The notes: generated by a model not told the origin, from the letters alone. A DNA stretch of 64,000 bases from WHSW01 sp963722175 (GCA_963722175.1 CAVRKA010000003.1:186001-250000), one strand, 5' to 3'; positions 35,641 through 45,126 are shown, counted from the first letter of the stretch. Program-made: numbers and translations.

Positions 35641-36918
35641 TTGTCCCTTGTGACCCGTAATCGTCCGGCCGTCGAGCTGCTCGTCCTTGCGGTCGCGGCG
35701 ATCATGGCTCTGGTCGCGTCATCACCCGCAACCGCGTCGACCAAGCGCGCCACCGTCTCCGTCCGGACGGTGGAGGTCGGCAACCCCGGGAATCCGTCCG
35801 TGGGCATCGTCCCGTTCACCGACGCCGTCTACCAATCCTGCGACGACGCGCCGCAGACGTCAGGGTCGCCGGCTTGTCAGTCGGTCGGCGGCGTCAAGGA
35901 CCCGTACGAGATCAGCGAGCTCGAGGTCACGGTTCAGGACTGGGTGGCGTTCCTCAACACCGTCGACCCCGACGGCACCAACCGACAGAATCTCTATAGC
36001 CGGACCGAGAGCTCGGCGGCGTGGCCGAAGTACGGCCAGATCAACAACTCCCGCTCGGCCGGCAAGGGTCGCCACTACTCCGTGGCCTATCCCGAGTGGG
36101 CCGACAAGCCGTACGGGTTCGCGAACTTCCTGCGGGCGGCCCGGTTCGTCAACTCGCTCTACAACGGGCGCCTGCTGTCGAAGAGCGCGAGCAGCTCCGG
36201 TGGCGTCGCCCTGGTCGTCTACAAGGTGCGGCTCTCGACCAAGACCGCGCGCGGGATGTACAACCTTCCCGGCAGCAAGCTCAACGGCGCGACCCGAGCC
36301 CACAAGCGGGGCTTCGTCATACCGAGCCAGGACGAGTGGATCAAGGCGGCCTACTACGACCCCACCGGCGGCGGCACCTACTCCTACTGGAAGTACCCGA
36401 CCAACGCAGGGGTCTTCGGCGACGACGTCGCGACGGCACCCGGTTCGACGACCCTGGACCCGGCCACCGGTGACGTCACCAACGCGGCGACGCAACCGGT
36501 GGCGACCTACCACGCCTCGGGCGTGCCGGCACCCACCTGGTGCCCGGCCGCGGTCCAGCCCCAGAGCAACTGCTCGAGCGTGAACCCGTTCGGCATCGAT
36601 CCGACGACATATGCCGAGGCCTTCCAGGGCAGCCTCGGTACCGTCGGCCAGGCTCAGACGCGCTCGCCGTGGGGCACGCTCGACCAGGGCGGCAACGCCG
36701 TCGAGTGGACCGACACGATCACCCCACCCCCCACCGGGCAGACCGGGGGGCGGGTCTGGCGGCGGCTGCACGGCGGGGTTCCCAACGCCCCCGCCTACCA
36801 GCTCTGGCTCTCGGCGATCGGTCCCCAGCCCGAGAACAACCGCGCCTTCACGCTCACCTATCCGTGGCTTGGCTTCCGAGTCGGCGTGATCGGCGATCTG
36901 AAGCCGGACAAGCGCTGA
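35641..36918 (+). CDS. Secreted FGE/SUMF1-fold protein
   Basis: This 425-residue protein has a signal peptide (LLVLAVAAIMALVASSPATA). It then shows the sulfatase-modifying-factor fold: KDPYEISELEVTVQDWVAFLNTV, PSQDEWIKAAYYDP, DQGGNAVEWTDT and a LGFRV end. True formylglycine-generating enzymes use copper-binding cysteines near the C terminus, and I do not see a matching Cys pair (the few Cys are in CDDAPQ, CQSV, TWCP and NCSSV). It may therefore be a structural or binding protein rather than an active enzyme. Start is TTG 35641 or GTG 35650. Confidence 0.78.
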   Translation: MSLVTRNRPAVELLVLAVAAIMALVASSPATASTKRATVSVRTVEVGNPGNPSVGIVPFTDAVYQSCDDAPQTSGSPACQSVGGVKDPYEISELEVTVQDWVAFLNTVDPDGTNRQNLYSRTESSAAWPKYGQINNSRSAGKGRHYSVAYPEWADKPYGFANFLRAARFVNSLYNGRLLSKSASSSGGVALVVYKVRLSTKTARGMYNLPGSKLNGATRAHKRGFVIPSQDEWIKAAYYDPTGGGTYSYWKYPTNAGVFGDDVATAPGSTTLDPATGDVTNAATQPVATYHASGVPAPTWCPAAVQPQSNCSSVNPFGIDPTTYAEAFQGSLGTVGQAQTRSPWGTLDQGGNAVEWTDTITPPPTGQTGGRVWRRLHGGVPNAPAYQLWLSAIGPQPENNRAFTLTYPWLGFRVGVIGDLKPDKR

Positions 36919-36939
36919 CTACGGCAGCGGCGAGGGTTC

Positions 36940-37764
36940 TCAGTCGCAACCGGCGACGCGGCGTCGATATCGGCGCCACAGGGCTCCGTACAGCGATTGC
37001 ACCTGATCGTGTCGCTCGAGAGCAGCCGGGTCGCATTCGCGTCCATACGCCGCGAGCACCTCAGCGCTGAACGCATCGCCGTGCGCGGCCCGAGCATCGG
37101 ACAGCACGCCCGCGAGGTCCCATTCAACCGGGCCTCGGCACACGTCCTCGAAGTCGTTCCAGCGCGGCCCGCTGCCGGTCGCGAGGAGGTTCGACAACGA
37201 AGCGTCGCCGTGGACCGGCTGCGGGTCCGCTTCGGGCTCGAGAATGACCTCCGCCAGTCGGTCCCTCTCGGCGGACAGCTCGGTCACGCCGTCCTCACCC
37301 GAAAGCGCATCCAACAACCAGTCGATCTCGTCCAGAACAGCCGACCGCGGCGGCAAAGGCCCCGGATACCCCGCGAGCCCGTCGTGCAAGGACCGCAGCG
37401 CCCGCCCGACCTCCACCGCCTCGTGTGGCGTCTGGCGGATCTCGACGTGCTCCCAGAACGACATCCACAGGTCCCCGCTGACATACGGACCCGGATCGAC
37501 CACCGTCGTGGGCGCGACGACCGAGGTCCCGCGTTCGGCGAGAAACGCCCCGACGTCGATCTCCCGCTTCAGCCATCCACGCGGGTCGGGATGCAGAACC
37601 ACGGTGCCCGTCATCACCCGGGCGACGATCGGGCTCGGCCGCAGATGAACGATCACGTTGCTGCCCGTCCCGATCGGGACGGCGTCGGCCACCCGAAGTT
37701 CGAGCTCGGCCGCTACTGCGACAGCCGCCGTGACGGCGCGTTGGACGACCGGCCTCGGCACCAC
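36940..37764 (-). CDS. Aminoglycoside/choline-type phosphotransferase family protein
   Basis: This 274-residue cytoplasmic protein has the APH-fold catalytic loop HGDASLSNLL (residues 189-198) and the metal-binding WNDFEDVCRGPVEWDLA. It probably phosphorylates a hydroxylated small molecule, and similar genes are often over-annotated as antibiotic resistance. The substrate is unknown. Start is GTG 37764. The lipase gene ends 15 bp upstream on the same strand, so they may be co-transcribed. Confidence 0.85.
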   Translation of the reverse strand: MVPRPVVQRAVTAAVAVAAELELRVADAVPIGTGSNVIVHLRPSPIVARVMTGTVVLHPDPRGWLKREIDVGAFLAERGTSVVAPTTVVDPGPYVSGDLWMSFWEHVEIRQTPHEAVEVGRALRSLHDGLAGYPGPLPPRSAVLDEIDWLLDALSGEDGVTELSAERDRLAEVILEPEADPQPVHGDASLSNLLATGSGPRWNDFEDVCRGPVEWDLAGVLSDARAAHGDAFSAEVLAAYGRECDPAALERHDQVQSLYGALWRRYRRRVAGCD

Positions 37765-37779
37765 ACGGATGATGACGAG

Positions 37780-39000
37780 CTAGCTGCGACAGGTGTTCGG
37801 GGTCGGCGTGCCCGCGAAGCCGGCCTCGACGAAGGGGACGGCCTGTCGGCCGAAAAGCGCTGAGCCGGTGGCGTGGTCGCCGGGCGGTGTCTGGTACTCG
37901 ATGGTCGCGCCTCGGGCGCACCACGCTGCGACGAGCTGGTCAACGGGCTCGATGATCGTGAGCTCGTCCTGGGCCGAGTTGAAGATCAACGACGGCACCT
38001 CGGGCGCGGGCCGGCGAATCAGGTTCAAGCGTGCAAACACGCGCTGCAGTCTTGGGAGGGCCAAGAGCGCCTCCGGGTTCGGGTAGTTGGAGTACTCGGC
38101 GACGGTCCCGAGCGGCGCGTTGGTGACCGACCCGGCGCAACCATCGGCGTCGGTGGCGTCGCGCGCGGCGAGCGCCCGGCCCTTGGCGTTGAGGATGTCG
38201 TCAAGGCGAAGCTCGGGGTATGCACGGTCGACGCCGACCGCGACGCCTACCACCGTCCCGAACAGCGGGCTGCCGTCGAGCGGGGCGAGGTTCTGAATCA
38301 GATCCGGCACGTTGCCGCCCGCCGCCGCGGCGACGATCCTGAGCTCCGGCGCATAGCGCTTCGCCAGCGACGCCGCCCACAACGTCGGGATCGAGCCGCC
38401 CGAGTAGCCGCCCATCGCGACCTTGGTCCGCGTGCCCTCGAGCTCGGCCCGGCGGAAGCGCTCAACGGCCCGGATCCCATCCAGCGTCGCACGACCCGCG
38501 ATTCGCCCAACCCCCCACTGCGAGTCGAGGCCCTCGTAGTCCGGGACCGCGACATCCCACCCGAACCCGAGGAAGGCCTGGGTGTCCTCCGACACGCTCG
38601 CGTCACCGAGACCGGTCACCTGGTCCGTGCGCAGTGCGTGGGACGGCGCGCAGGTGAGCGACAGGCTGTCGTAGGCCTGGTGGAAGGAGAACAGGTGACG
38701 CGGTCCCGGGGCCGGGTCGCTCGGCAAGAACAGCGTCGTGACCGCCGCGATCGGCTGTCGTTTCGCGTCGGTCGAGCGGTACAGCAACTGATACGCCGCC
38801 GAGTAGTCGTTCACGCCCGGGGCGGTGACCGTCCGCCAGCGCAGGATCTTCCCCGGCCCGTAGGACCCCAGATGCGCCGGCGGCGTGTAGAACGGATCAG
38901 CGCTCGGAGGCGGGACCGCGGCCGACGCCCCGCCGGTCACACCCAGCAGCCCGATCGCGAGAACCGTCGCCAAGCCAAGTTTGATTGCAGCGTGCTTCAT
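37780..39000 (-). CDS. Secretory lipase (LIP family)
   Basis: This 406-residue protein has a signal peptide (LATVLAIGLLGVTGGASA) and the secretory-lipase pattern: DPFYTPPAHLGSYGPGKILRWR at the start, the nucleophile Ser200 in GGYSGGS, an Asp in SAQDELTI and a His in PGDHATG. It likely hydrolyses acylglycerols or other esters outside the cell. Several cysteines suggest disulfides. The ATG at 39000 follows AGAGGGGG, which fixes the start; the longer frame to 39060 lacks a ribosome binding site. Confidence 0.9.
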   Translation of the reverse strand: MKHAAIKLGLATVLAIGLLGVTGGASAAVPPPSADPFYTPPAHLGSYGPGKILRWRTVTAPGVNDYSAAYQLLYRSTDAKRQPIAAVTTLFLPSDPAPGPRHLFSFHQAYDSLSLTCAPSHALRTDQVTGLGDASVSEDTQAFLGFGWDVAVPDYEGLDSQWGVGRIAGRATLDGIRAVERFRRAELEGTRTKVAMGGYSGGSIPTLWAASLAKRYAPELRIVAAAAGGNVPDLIQNLAPLDGSPLFGTVVGVAVGVDRAYPELRLDDILNAKGRALAARDATDADGCAGSVTNAPLGTVAEYSNYPNPEALLALPRLQRVFARLNLIRRPAPEVPSLIFNSAQDELTIIEPVDQLVAAWCARGATIEYQTPPGDHATGSALFGRQAVPFVEAGFAGTPTPNTCRS

Positions 39001-39092
39001 TCGACGTCCCCCTCTGGCGCCCCACGCGGGACCGGCCCCGGCGGACAACATGACCAACATCGGTGTCCGCCGCGCCGGTCGTCAGGAACGAC

Positions 39093-39857
39093 CTAGGCCG
39101 GCGCCGCCTCGACGGCGTCGCGCAACTCTCGCTCGCGGGTTCCGACTCCGAACTCGGTCAGGATCCAGGTCGCGCCGGCCGCCTCCCAGGGCTTCGGGTC
39201 GGAGCCGACGGGCTGATCGACGATGAGATCGAACGGCCGCCGGTCATCGCCTTCGGCTAACAACTCGGATACCTCCGCCGCCAGGAGCGCGAGCGCGTCC
39301 GGCCCGGGGAGTTCGATCGGGAACAGACCGTCCCACCGTGCCGCACGGCGGAGAGGCCGCCGGTTGGGCCACCTCGCCGCGACCCACACCGGGATGCGCG
39401 GAGACTGCTTCGGGAGCGGCTCGAACTCCCCGCTCCAGTAGGAGGCGAGTCGCTCGAGTCCCTCGTCGAGCAGGCGGGCGCGCTCGCGCGGGTCGACCAC
39501 CTCGCCGAATGGTCCGAGCTCGCCGTAGCTGTCCGAGCCGAGACCGACGCCCAGTACGAGGCGCCCGCGGCTGAGGTGATCCAGGGTCACGGTTTCGCGC
39601 GCGAGCTTGTGAACGCGGCGGCGCGCCAGCGGCGTAACGAGCGGGCCGAGACGAATTCGGTCCGTCGCGGCGGCGGCGGCGGCCAGGACGATCCATGGGT
39701 CCGCGATCGCGCGGACCGGCGCTCGGTAGCGCACGTGATCCCAGACGAAGAAGCCGTCCCACCCATGTGCCTCGGCGCTCGCGGCAGCCTCGGCGAGCAC
39801 GTTCGGGTCGGCGAGCTCGTCGAATGGGGCGACGAAGATCCCGCGCTTGGCGGTCAC
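39093..39857 (-). CDS. LLM-class (F420-dependent) oxidoreductase
   Basis: This protein of about 254 residues has the luciferase-like monooxygenase barrel: FVAPFDELADPNVL, WDGFFVWDHV, RIRLGPLVTPLARRR, ETVTLDHLSRGRLVLGVGLG and a typical IPVWVAARWPN segment. In Actinobacteria such proteins commonly use F420 as hydride carrier. GTG 39857 starts just before the barrel; an upstream start at 39884 would overlap the O-methyltransferase gene. It follows that gene with 13 bp between and may share its transcript. Confidence 0.88.
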   Translation of the reverse strand: MTAKRGIFVAPFDELADPNVLAEAAASAEAHGWDGFFVWDHVRYRAPVRAIADPWIVLAAAAAATDRIRLGPLVTPLARRRVHKLARETVTLDHLSRGRLVLGVGLGSDSYGELGPFGEVVDPRERARLLDEGLERLASYWSGEFEPLPKQSPRIPVWVAARWPNRRPLRRAARWDGLFPIELPGPDALALLAAEVSELLAEGDDRRPFDLIVDQPVGSDPKPWEAAGATWILTEFGVGTRERELRDAVEAAPA

Positions 39858-39870
39858 CGAGCGTGGACCC

Positions 39871-40899
39871 TTACTTGTAGGCAATGCCGGCGCTTGCCGG
39901 ACCGGTCAGCGGCAGGATCTCGACGTCCTTGAACCCCGCTTGTCCGCACCACCCGGCGAAATCCTCGCCGGTGAAGTCGAAGGCGTCGCCGAACTCGATC
40001 AGCATGTTGAGCGACATCATCAGCCCGAACGCGTTCTCGCGACGAGCGTCGTCGATGAGGTTCTCGATGACGATGAATGCGCCACCTTCGGGAAGCGCCT
40101 CGTAGGCCGCGCGGATCAGGTGCAGCTTCCGATCCAGGTTCCAGTCGTGGAGGATCAGGCCCATCGTGATCACGTCCGCCCGCGGTAGCGGATCGGCAAA
40201 GAAGTCACCCGAGGCGGCCGTCACGCGGTCGCTCAATCCCGCGGCCGCGATCGCCTTCTCGGCGATCGGCGCGACGACCGGGAGGTCATAGCTGGTGCAC
40301 CGAAGGTGCGGATGTCGCTCGGCCAGGATCGTGCAGAGCTGGCCGGTGGCGCCACCGACATCGCAGACCGTCTCGTACTTGGAGAAGTCGAACTTCTCCG
40401 CCACTGCCTGGAAGTTGCCGAGCGAGATACCGCGCATGGCCCCCATGAACTGCTCGAGCCTCGCCGGATCGCTGTAGAGCTCCTCGAACATCGCCTTCCC
40501 GGTGTGCTTGATCTCGTTCTGGGGCTGGCCGGTCTGCAGCGCCTCGGTGAGGTCTCCCCAGAACCGATACAGCCGTGCGTTCGACATCTCGAGGATTCCG
40601 CCGACGTATGCCGGGCCGCGCTTGTCCAGGAACATCGCGGTCTCAGCGGTGTTCCGATAGCGGCCGTCGCTCCCGTCGCCGTCTCGCTCCAGAAACCGCA
40701 ACGCGACGAGCGTGTCGAGAAAGTCGTAGATCGCTCGCGGGTGCAGGCTGATTCGTTCAGCGATCTCCTCGCCGGTCATCGATTCGTCGCCGAGGTGCGT
40801 GAACAACTCCAACTCCACGGCTGACAGAACTGTCTTCGCCGGCCAGAACCCCATCCCGACCTGCAGGATGTGGGATGGATCGAGCTCGACTTGCGACAT
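39871..40899 (-). CDS. O-methyltransferase (dimerisation plus class I SAM domain)
   Basis: This 342-residue protein has an N-terminal winged-helix dimerisation domain (HLGDESMTGEEIAERISLHPRA), then the SAM domain with CDVGGATGQLCTILAERHP and LILHDWNLDRKLHLI. This is the family 2 O-methyltransferase layout, and the HDW motif carries the likely catalytic His. It may methylate a phenolic or polyketide hydroxyl. The ATG at 40899 follows GGAGGAGGAG. It is the likely first gene of a pair with the LLM oxidoreductase. Confidence 0.9.
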   Translation of the reverse strand: MSQVELDPSHILQVGMGFWPAKTVLSAVELELFTHLGDESMTGEEIAERISLHPRAIYDFLDTLVALRFLERDGDGSDGRYRNTAETAMFLDKRGPAYVGGILEMSNARLYRFWGDLTEALQTGQPQNEIKHTGKAMFEELYSDPARLEQFMGAMRGISLGNFQAVAEKFDFSKYETVCDVGGATGQLCTILAERHPHLRCTSYDLPVVAPIAEKAIAAAGLSDRVTAASGDFFADPLPRADVITMGLILHDWNLDRKLHLIRAAYEALPEGGAFIVIENLIDDARRENAFGLMMSLNMLIEFGDAFDFTGEDFAGWCGQAGFKDVEILPLTGPASAGIAYK

Positions 40900-40979
40900 G
40901 CCTGTTCTCCTCCTCCGGTGCATGGGACTGAGATCTGCCGTGGCCCGCGAGAATACCCGCGTGAACCATCGCCACAGGC

Positions 40980-41606
40980 TCAGTCGGCCGTGGCCGGTGC
41001 GTACTCCGGGCGCCCGGCCGGCCGGTAGACCTGGAGCGTCACGCCCTTCGAGAAGGCTCGCGAGTCGACCAGTTCGAGCGCTGCGTCCGGGCCGGTGTCG
41101 GGGAACAGGCGCGTGCCCTGGCCGACGACCACGGGATAGGTGAGCAGGGTGATCTCGTCGACCAGCCCGTTGTCGATGAGCCAGCGGATCAGGTTGCCGC
41201 TGCCGTGTACCTGCAGCTCACCTTCCTGCTCGGCCTTCAGTTCGCGAATCGCGGTCGCGACGTCCTCGGAGAGGACGGTCGTGTCCGCCCATTCGGGGTC
41301 GGTGAGCGTGGTCGATGCCACGTACTTGGGCCGGGTGTTCAACGCCACGGAGATCGGGTTGTCGCCCTGATTCTCCCCCCAGGAGCCTGTTCCCCAGGAG
41401 CCGGCGAAGATCTCGTAGGTCCGCCGGCCGAACAGGAAGGCGTCCGCGCGCTGGAAGGCGTCGTCGAGGAAGGTCGCGGCCTCGTCTACGAACAGCGGGA
41501 TGGCCCACCCGCCGCGCTCGAATCCGCCCCTGCGGTCCTCATCCGCCGCGCCGAGTCCCTGCATCACTCCATCGACGGTGACGTGCGTGATGGTCGTCAG
41601 TTTCAT
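40980..41606 (-). CDS. RibD C-terminal/dihydrofolate reductase-like protein
   Basis: This 208-residue protein has the RibD_C/DHFR pattern: ITHVTVDGVMQG, FLFGRRTYEIFAG, VHGSGNLIRWLIDNGLVDEI and VVVGQGTRLFP. It resembles YyaP/YwjB stand-alone reductases, whose physiological role is not clear and which are unlikely to be essential for folate or riboflavin. The ATG at 41606 follows AGAAAGGACGAG. Confidence 0.88.
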   Translation of the reverse strand: MKLTTITHVTVDGVMQGLGAADEDRRGGFERGGWAIPLFVDEAATFLDDAFQRADAFLFGRRTYEIFAGSWGTGSWGENQGDNPISVALNTRPKYVASTTLTDPEWADTTVLSEDVATAIRELKAEQEGELQVHGSGNLIRWLIDNGLVDEITLLTYPVVVGQGTRLFPDTGPDAALELVDSRAFSKGVTLQVYRPAGRPEYAPATAD

Positions 41607-41777
41607 GAGCTCGTCCTTTCTCTCGTGGGGTCTTTCTCGTCATGACCGCACCGAGGCGCGGAGCTCATCGGTCGAGCGCGACTGAATCGAATAGCCTGCT
41701 TCGTGACGGATCGCACATACGGTTACGGACGCCGAGAGACCTACCTGGGGGTTAGCGCTACTCGCGCGGGAGGGACC

Positions 41778-42455
41778 ATGCTTCGCAGACTTGGCTCGCA
41801 CGTTCGGAACCAGTGGGCGGGATTTCTGTCGCTGTTTCTGGTCCTGGCCGGCGGCGTCGCCTACGCGGCCAACACCATCGGCTCCGGAGACATCATCGAC
41901 GACTCGGTTCGCTCGGTCGATCTGAGGAACAACGATGTTCGAAGCGCGGACATCCTCGACGGCTCGCTCAGATCAGTAGACGTGTTCGACGGGTCGCTCA
42001 CTGGCACCGACGTCGACGAGTCGACACTGGAGCGGGTTCCCTCCGCGCTCACGGCTACCCAGGGTGGGCTGGGCCGGTACGGCTCCAGCGGCGGGTGCGA
42101 TCCGGAGACCGACGACTTCGTCATCTGCTCGACCGTCCAGATCACGCTCAGCGCGCCGGCGCGACTGTTCGTCAACGCCACGGCGCTGGCGTCGACTGAG
42201 GAGGGCGCCAACAACGCGTTCGGTACATGCCGCATCGGCACCACCTCCGGCCCGATCCATTCCTCCACCTCTTCGTTCCATTTCGTCGACGGTGGCGACA
42301 CCACCTACGGAACTCACACCGTTTCGTTGATTGCCGTGACCCCGGTCTTCCCGCCGGGCACCCACACCGTCGGCATCGACTGCAACCAGACGGGCTACGG
42401 GGCGATCTTCTACCCGCAGGCCCGTGTCGTCGCGGTCGCACTCTCCGCCGCTTGA
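41778..42455 (+). CDS. Secreted YAANT-type repeat protein
   Basis: This 225-residue protein starts MLRRLGSHVRNQWAGFLSLF, has a LVLAGGVAYAANTIGS signal or anchor, and then short repeats (DSVRSVDLRNN, DVRSADILDGSLRS, VDVFDGSLTG). They are similar in kind to those of the island cargo proteins at 6908 and 8455. The C-terminal 130 residues form a beta-rich domain with a likely disulfide (CDPETDDFVICS). The ATG at 41778 follows GGAGGG. No tRNA or integrase remnant is near it. A surface role is likely, function unknown. Confidence 0.8.
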   Translation: MLRRLGSHVRNQWAGFLSLFLVLAGGVAYAANTIGSGDIIDDSVRSVDLRNNDVRSADILDGSLRSVDVFDGSLTGTDVDESTLERVPSALTATQGGLGRYGSSGGCDPETDDFVICSTVQITLSAPARLFVNATALASTEEGANNAFGTCRIGTTSGPIHSSTSSFHFVDGGDTTYGTHTVSLIAVTPVFPPGTHTVGIDCNQTGYGAIFYPQARVVAVALSAA

Positions 42456-42481
42456 CGCCGTAGCGGGGCTCGGATCCGCGG

Positions 42482-44128
42482 CTATCTGCGGACGAGCTTG
42501 ACGCTGGTCGACTCGGTGTTCGCGGTGCCACCGGCGGGGGTGAACGTGACCGCGGGCGTGAAGATCTTCTTGCCCTTGCGTCGCAGCTGCTTCTTCGCCT
42601 TCCCGGCCGCCTTGACGCTCAGCGCCACCTCACCGGCTCCGGTGGCGGTCGCGCTCGCCGCCTTCAGCCCGTCCCCGGCCAGGGCGAGCCCACCGGCCCC
42701 CGGAACGGAAACTGCGAGCGTTGCGGTGCCCTTGTTCTTGTCGCGGGTCGCGGCGCCGAACGAGATGTCGTTCGAGGGCGCCACAGCGGGCGGCGTCGGC
42801 GGAGGTGGAGGTGGAGGTGGAGGTGGAGGCGGCGTGGTCGTCGCGCCGACCTCGACCGCGCCCGCGTCGCACGGCGCCGCCGGCTCGCGGAAGAGCCCGC
42901 GCTGATCGGTCGTCGGGCAGACGCCGCCGTGGTCGATCGCCGGGCTGCCGGGGTTCGGCAGCTGAGTCGGGGTCGGGCCGCCGAAGTTCGCAAGCGGCGC
43001 AAGGTCCGGGCTGCTGACGTCGACGAGGTCGTTGCTCGCCGCGACCGTGCCGCAGTTGGCCGTCGCTGCCGGGCCGAGCAGGTTGTCGCCGAGCGAGACG
43101 AGATCGTCGCTCAGGGTCTGCTGGCCGCAGTCCTGCTGAGACTTCGCCTGGTTGCCGGCGAGGATCGACCCGCGAATCGTCGCGCTGGTGTCGAAGCCGA
43201 TGAAGATGCCCCCGGAGTGCACCTCCGTCGACGGCCCCGTCGCCGAGTTACGGTTGATCGTGACGTTGGTCAGCGCCATCGACGTTCCGTGGTCGTAGAG
43301 GATCCCGCCGCCGAAGACATCGGTGATGGAGTCGGAGGCGGAGGCGGAGTTGCCGGAGATCGTGCTGTTGGTCGCGGTCAGCGAACCGCCGGGGGAGAAC
43401 GCAGAAAAGGTGATCCCCCCGCCCCGCGCCGTACTCGCCCCGGCGTCCGCCCCGACCGAGTTGCCCGCGACGGTGCTCCCGGTGATCGTCAGCGCGCCAA
43501 AACGCACGACGAGGATCCCGCCGCCGCCCATTTGGGGATTACCTCCGAACCGGGCGACGTGGTTGTCGCTCACCTCGGAGTCGATCAGTGTCAGCGGCGC
43601 CTCGGCGCGGATCCCGCCGCCGCCGCCGAAGGGGCCGCCGTCGCTGACCGCCCCGTTGATGATCCGGACTCGCTGCAGGGTGACGGCGCCTGCTCCCTCG
43701 TGGATATCGATCGCCCGGTCGCGGAAGGCGTCGTCGCCGGGGAAGAGGATGCTGTCGGCGTCGATCGTCGCCAGACCGGGGCCGGTACTGCGGATCGTGG
43801 TGCCGCCGCCGCCGGTGACGTCGAGATCCCCGGAGACGTTCGCGTCCTCGGGCGCCGCGTGATTGGTGAGCTTGTAGGTCCGCCCCGCCTCGAGCACGAT
43901 CGTGTCGGCACCCGCGGTGTCAGCGTTGCAGTTGGCACCCGGGACGTTCGTGTTCGCGCTCTGAACGGCCTCGCGCAGGGTGCAGCCGGTGTCGTCGATG
44001 CTGCCGTCGGGGGCGTCGTTGGTGACGTCGACGACGATCGTTGCCGCGCTCGCGGTCGCCGTGCAACCGATCGCCAAGGCGATCGCGGCCGCCAGCGCCA
44101 GGGGCCGCGCTCGCCTCGCCTTTGTCAT
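42482..44128 (-). CDS. CSLREA-type secreted parallel beta-helix protein
   Basis: This 548-residue protein has a signal peptide (LALAAAIALAIGCTATASAA) and a CSLREA-type start (DVTNDAPDGSIDDTGCTLREA). A right-handed parallel beta-helix with Asn-rich turns follows (SEVSDNHVA, STVAGNSV, STISGNSA, VTINRNSA). A run of 12 prolines (PPPP...TPP) links it to a C-terminal beta domain that ends VKLVRR. Similar proteins are cell-surface adhesins or glycan-binding proteins. Its start overlaps the stop of the upstream secreted-protein gene, so they are co-translated. Confidence 0.85.
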   Translation of the reverse strand: MTKARRARPLALAAAIALAIGCTATASAATIVVDVTNDAPDGSIDDTGCTLREAVQSANTNVPGANCNADTAGADTIVLEAGRTYKLTNHAAPEDANVSGDLDVTGGGGTTIRSTGPGLATIDADSILFPGDDAFRDRAIDIHEGAGAVTLQRVRIINGAVSDGGPFGGGGGIRAEAPLTLIDSEVSDNHVARFGGNPQMGGGGILVVRFGALTITGSTVAGNSVGADAGASTARGGGITFSAFSPGGSLTATNSTISGNSASASDSITDVFGGGILYDHGTSMALTNVTINRNSATGPSTEVHSGGIFIGFDTSATIRGSILAGNQAKSQQDCGQQTLSDDLVSLGDNLLGPAATANCGTVAASNDLVDVSSPDLAPLANFGGPTPTQLPNPGSPAIDHGGVCPTTDQRGLFREPAAPCDAGAVEVGATTTPPPPPPPPPPPPTPPAVAPSNDISFGAATRDKNKGTATLAVSVPGAGGLALAGDGLKAASATATGAGEVALSVKAAGKAKKQLRRKGKKIFTPAVTFTPAGGTANTESTSVKLVRR

Positions 44129-45126
44129 CAGCACGTCTCCACCCCCGCCTCGCTCTGCACGACCTCGAACGCGCTGCCCGGAATCTCCTTCAGCTGATTG
44201 AGGTTGTCGTCGTCCCAGCCGGGGTTCGGAGCGCCCTGGAAGAACCAGTTCGAGCCGTTGTCGGCGTTGATCAGGCCATAGCGCTTCAAAGCCGCGGCGA
44301 TCACCGCCGCCTGGCCGCTGAAGGCGGAGGTGTCGTAGGAGGCCTTGAGCCGCAGACGCAGCCCCATCGGCGGGGCGTCGGGCGAGTTCGTATCGCCGGC
44401 GCAGTGGGAGGCGGGACGGATCCACGCGTCGCGGGTCGATTCGAACGTGACCCGCAGCGCGTGGTCGATCGCGCCGCTCTTCACCTCGTCGAGGCGGAAG
44501 AGGCCGGGGAAGATCGGCAGGCCGGCGGCGTCGGCCGAGGTGAACCCGATCGTGCGCAGGCCGGGGTCGGCGAGGTTCCAGATCGCGCCGCCTTCCGCCT
44601 TCCACTTTCCCCGCCGCGGGAAGGCGCGGTAGAGCTCATACAGCAGGCATCGAGACTTGTCGTAGCCGATCACGTGGCGATCGCCGTCGCTCTTCGGACC
44701 ACCCTCGACCGGCGCCGACAAGGGGATCCGGTACTTGCCCTTGTCGGACTCGGATCCATATGCGGTGAACCTGACCTTGACCGGCTTGGTTCGCCGGCCG
44801 ACGACCTCGTAGGGGATCCCGTAGATCGACCTGCTGCCGACGTCGGGATGAAGCTCCGAATCCCCGTGCGAGTTGATGTACTCGATGATGCGATCGGACG
44901 CGGGGTCGGTCGGGGCGCCGGAGATGTCCTGGCTCCAGGCGCGCTGGTCCGCAAGCGAGGGCGCGTCGGCGGCGACGCCGGTCGCTGCCGGGAAGCCGCC
45001 GCACTTCGAGTCGAAGGCGCGCTCGGCTGAGCCCGGGCTCTCCAGCGCAGCGCCGCCGGCACTCGCGAAGGCGAGCAGTGCCGCGGCCGGCGCGGCGATG
45101 GCGAGGATCGATCGGTTGCGGCCCAT
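44128..45126 (-). CDS. Secreted protein of unknown function
   Basis: This protein of about 332 residues has a signal peptide (SILAIAAPAAALLAFASAGGAA) and a long conserved-looking body: DRIIEYINSHGDSELHPDV, YGIPYEVV, RHVIGYDKSRCLLYELYRAF, LPIFPGLFRLDEV, SGAIDHALRVT. It ends in LKRYGLINADNGSNWFFQG. I do not recognise a named family. Four Cys suggest disulfides. MGRNRS at 45126 is chosen; an upstream start at 45138 is also possible. It is joined to the CSLREA gene by a 4-bp overlap, so the two are probably a functional pair. Confidence 0.75.
   Translation of the reverse strand: MGRNRSILAIAAPAAALLAFASAGGAALESPGSAERAFDSKCGGFPAATGVAADAPSLADQRAWSQDISGAPTDPASDRIIEYINSHGDSELHPDVGSRSIYGIPYEVVGRRTKPVKVRFTAYGSESDKGKYRIPLSAPVEGGPKSDGDRHVIGYDKSRCLLYELYRAFPRRGKWKAEGGAIWNLADPGLRTIGFTSADAAGLPIFPGLFRLDEVKSGAIDHALRVTFESTRDAWIRPASHCAGDTNSPDAPPMGLRLRLKASYDTSAFSGQAAVIAAALKRYGLINADNGSNWFFQGAPNPGWDDDNLNQLKEIPGSAFEVVQSEAGVETC

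Noticed and set aside
42800..42835. Repeated GGAGGT tract on the plus strand as a possible VNTR or regulatory tract
   Set aside because: It encodes the poly-proline linker of the CSLREA protein on the minus strand, so a coding explanation is sufficient.
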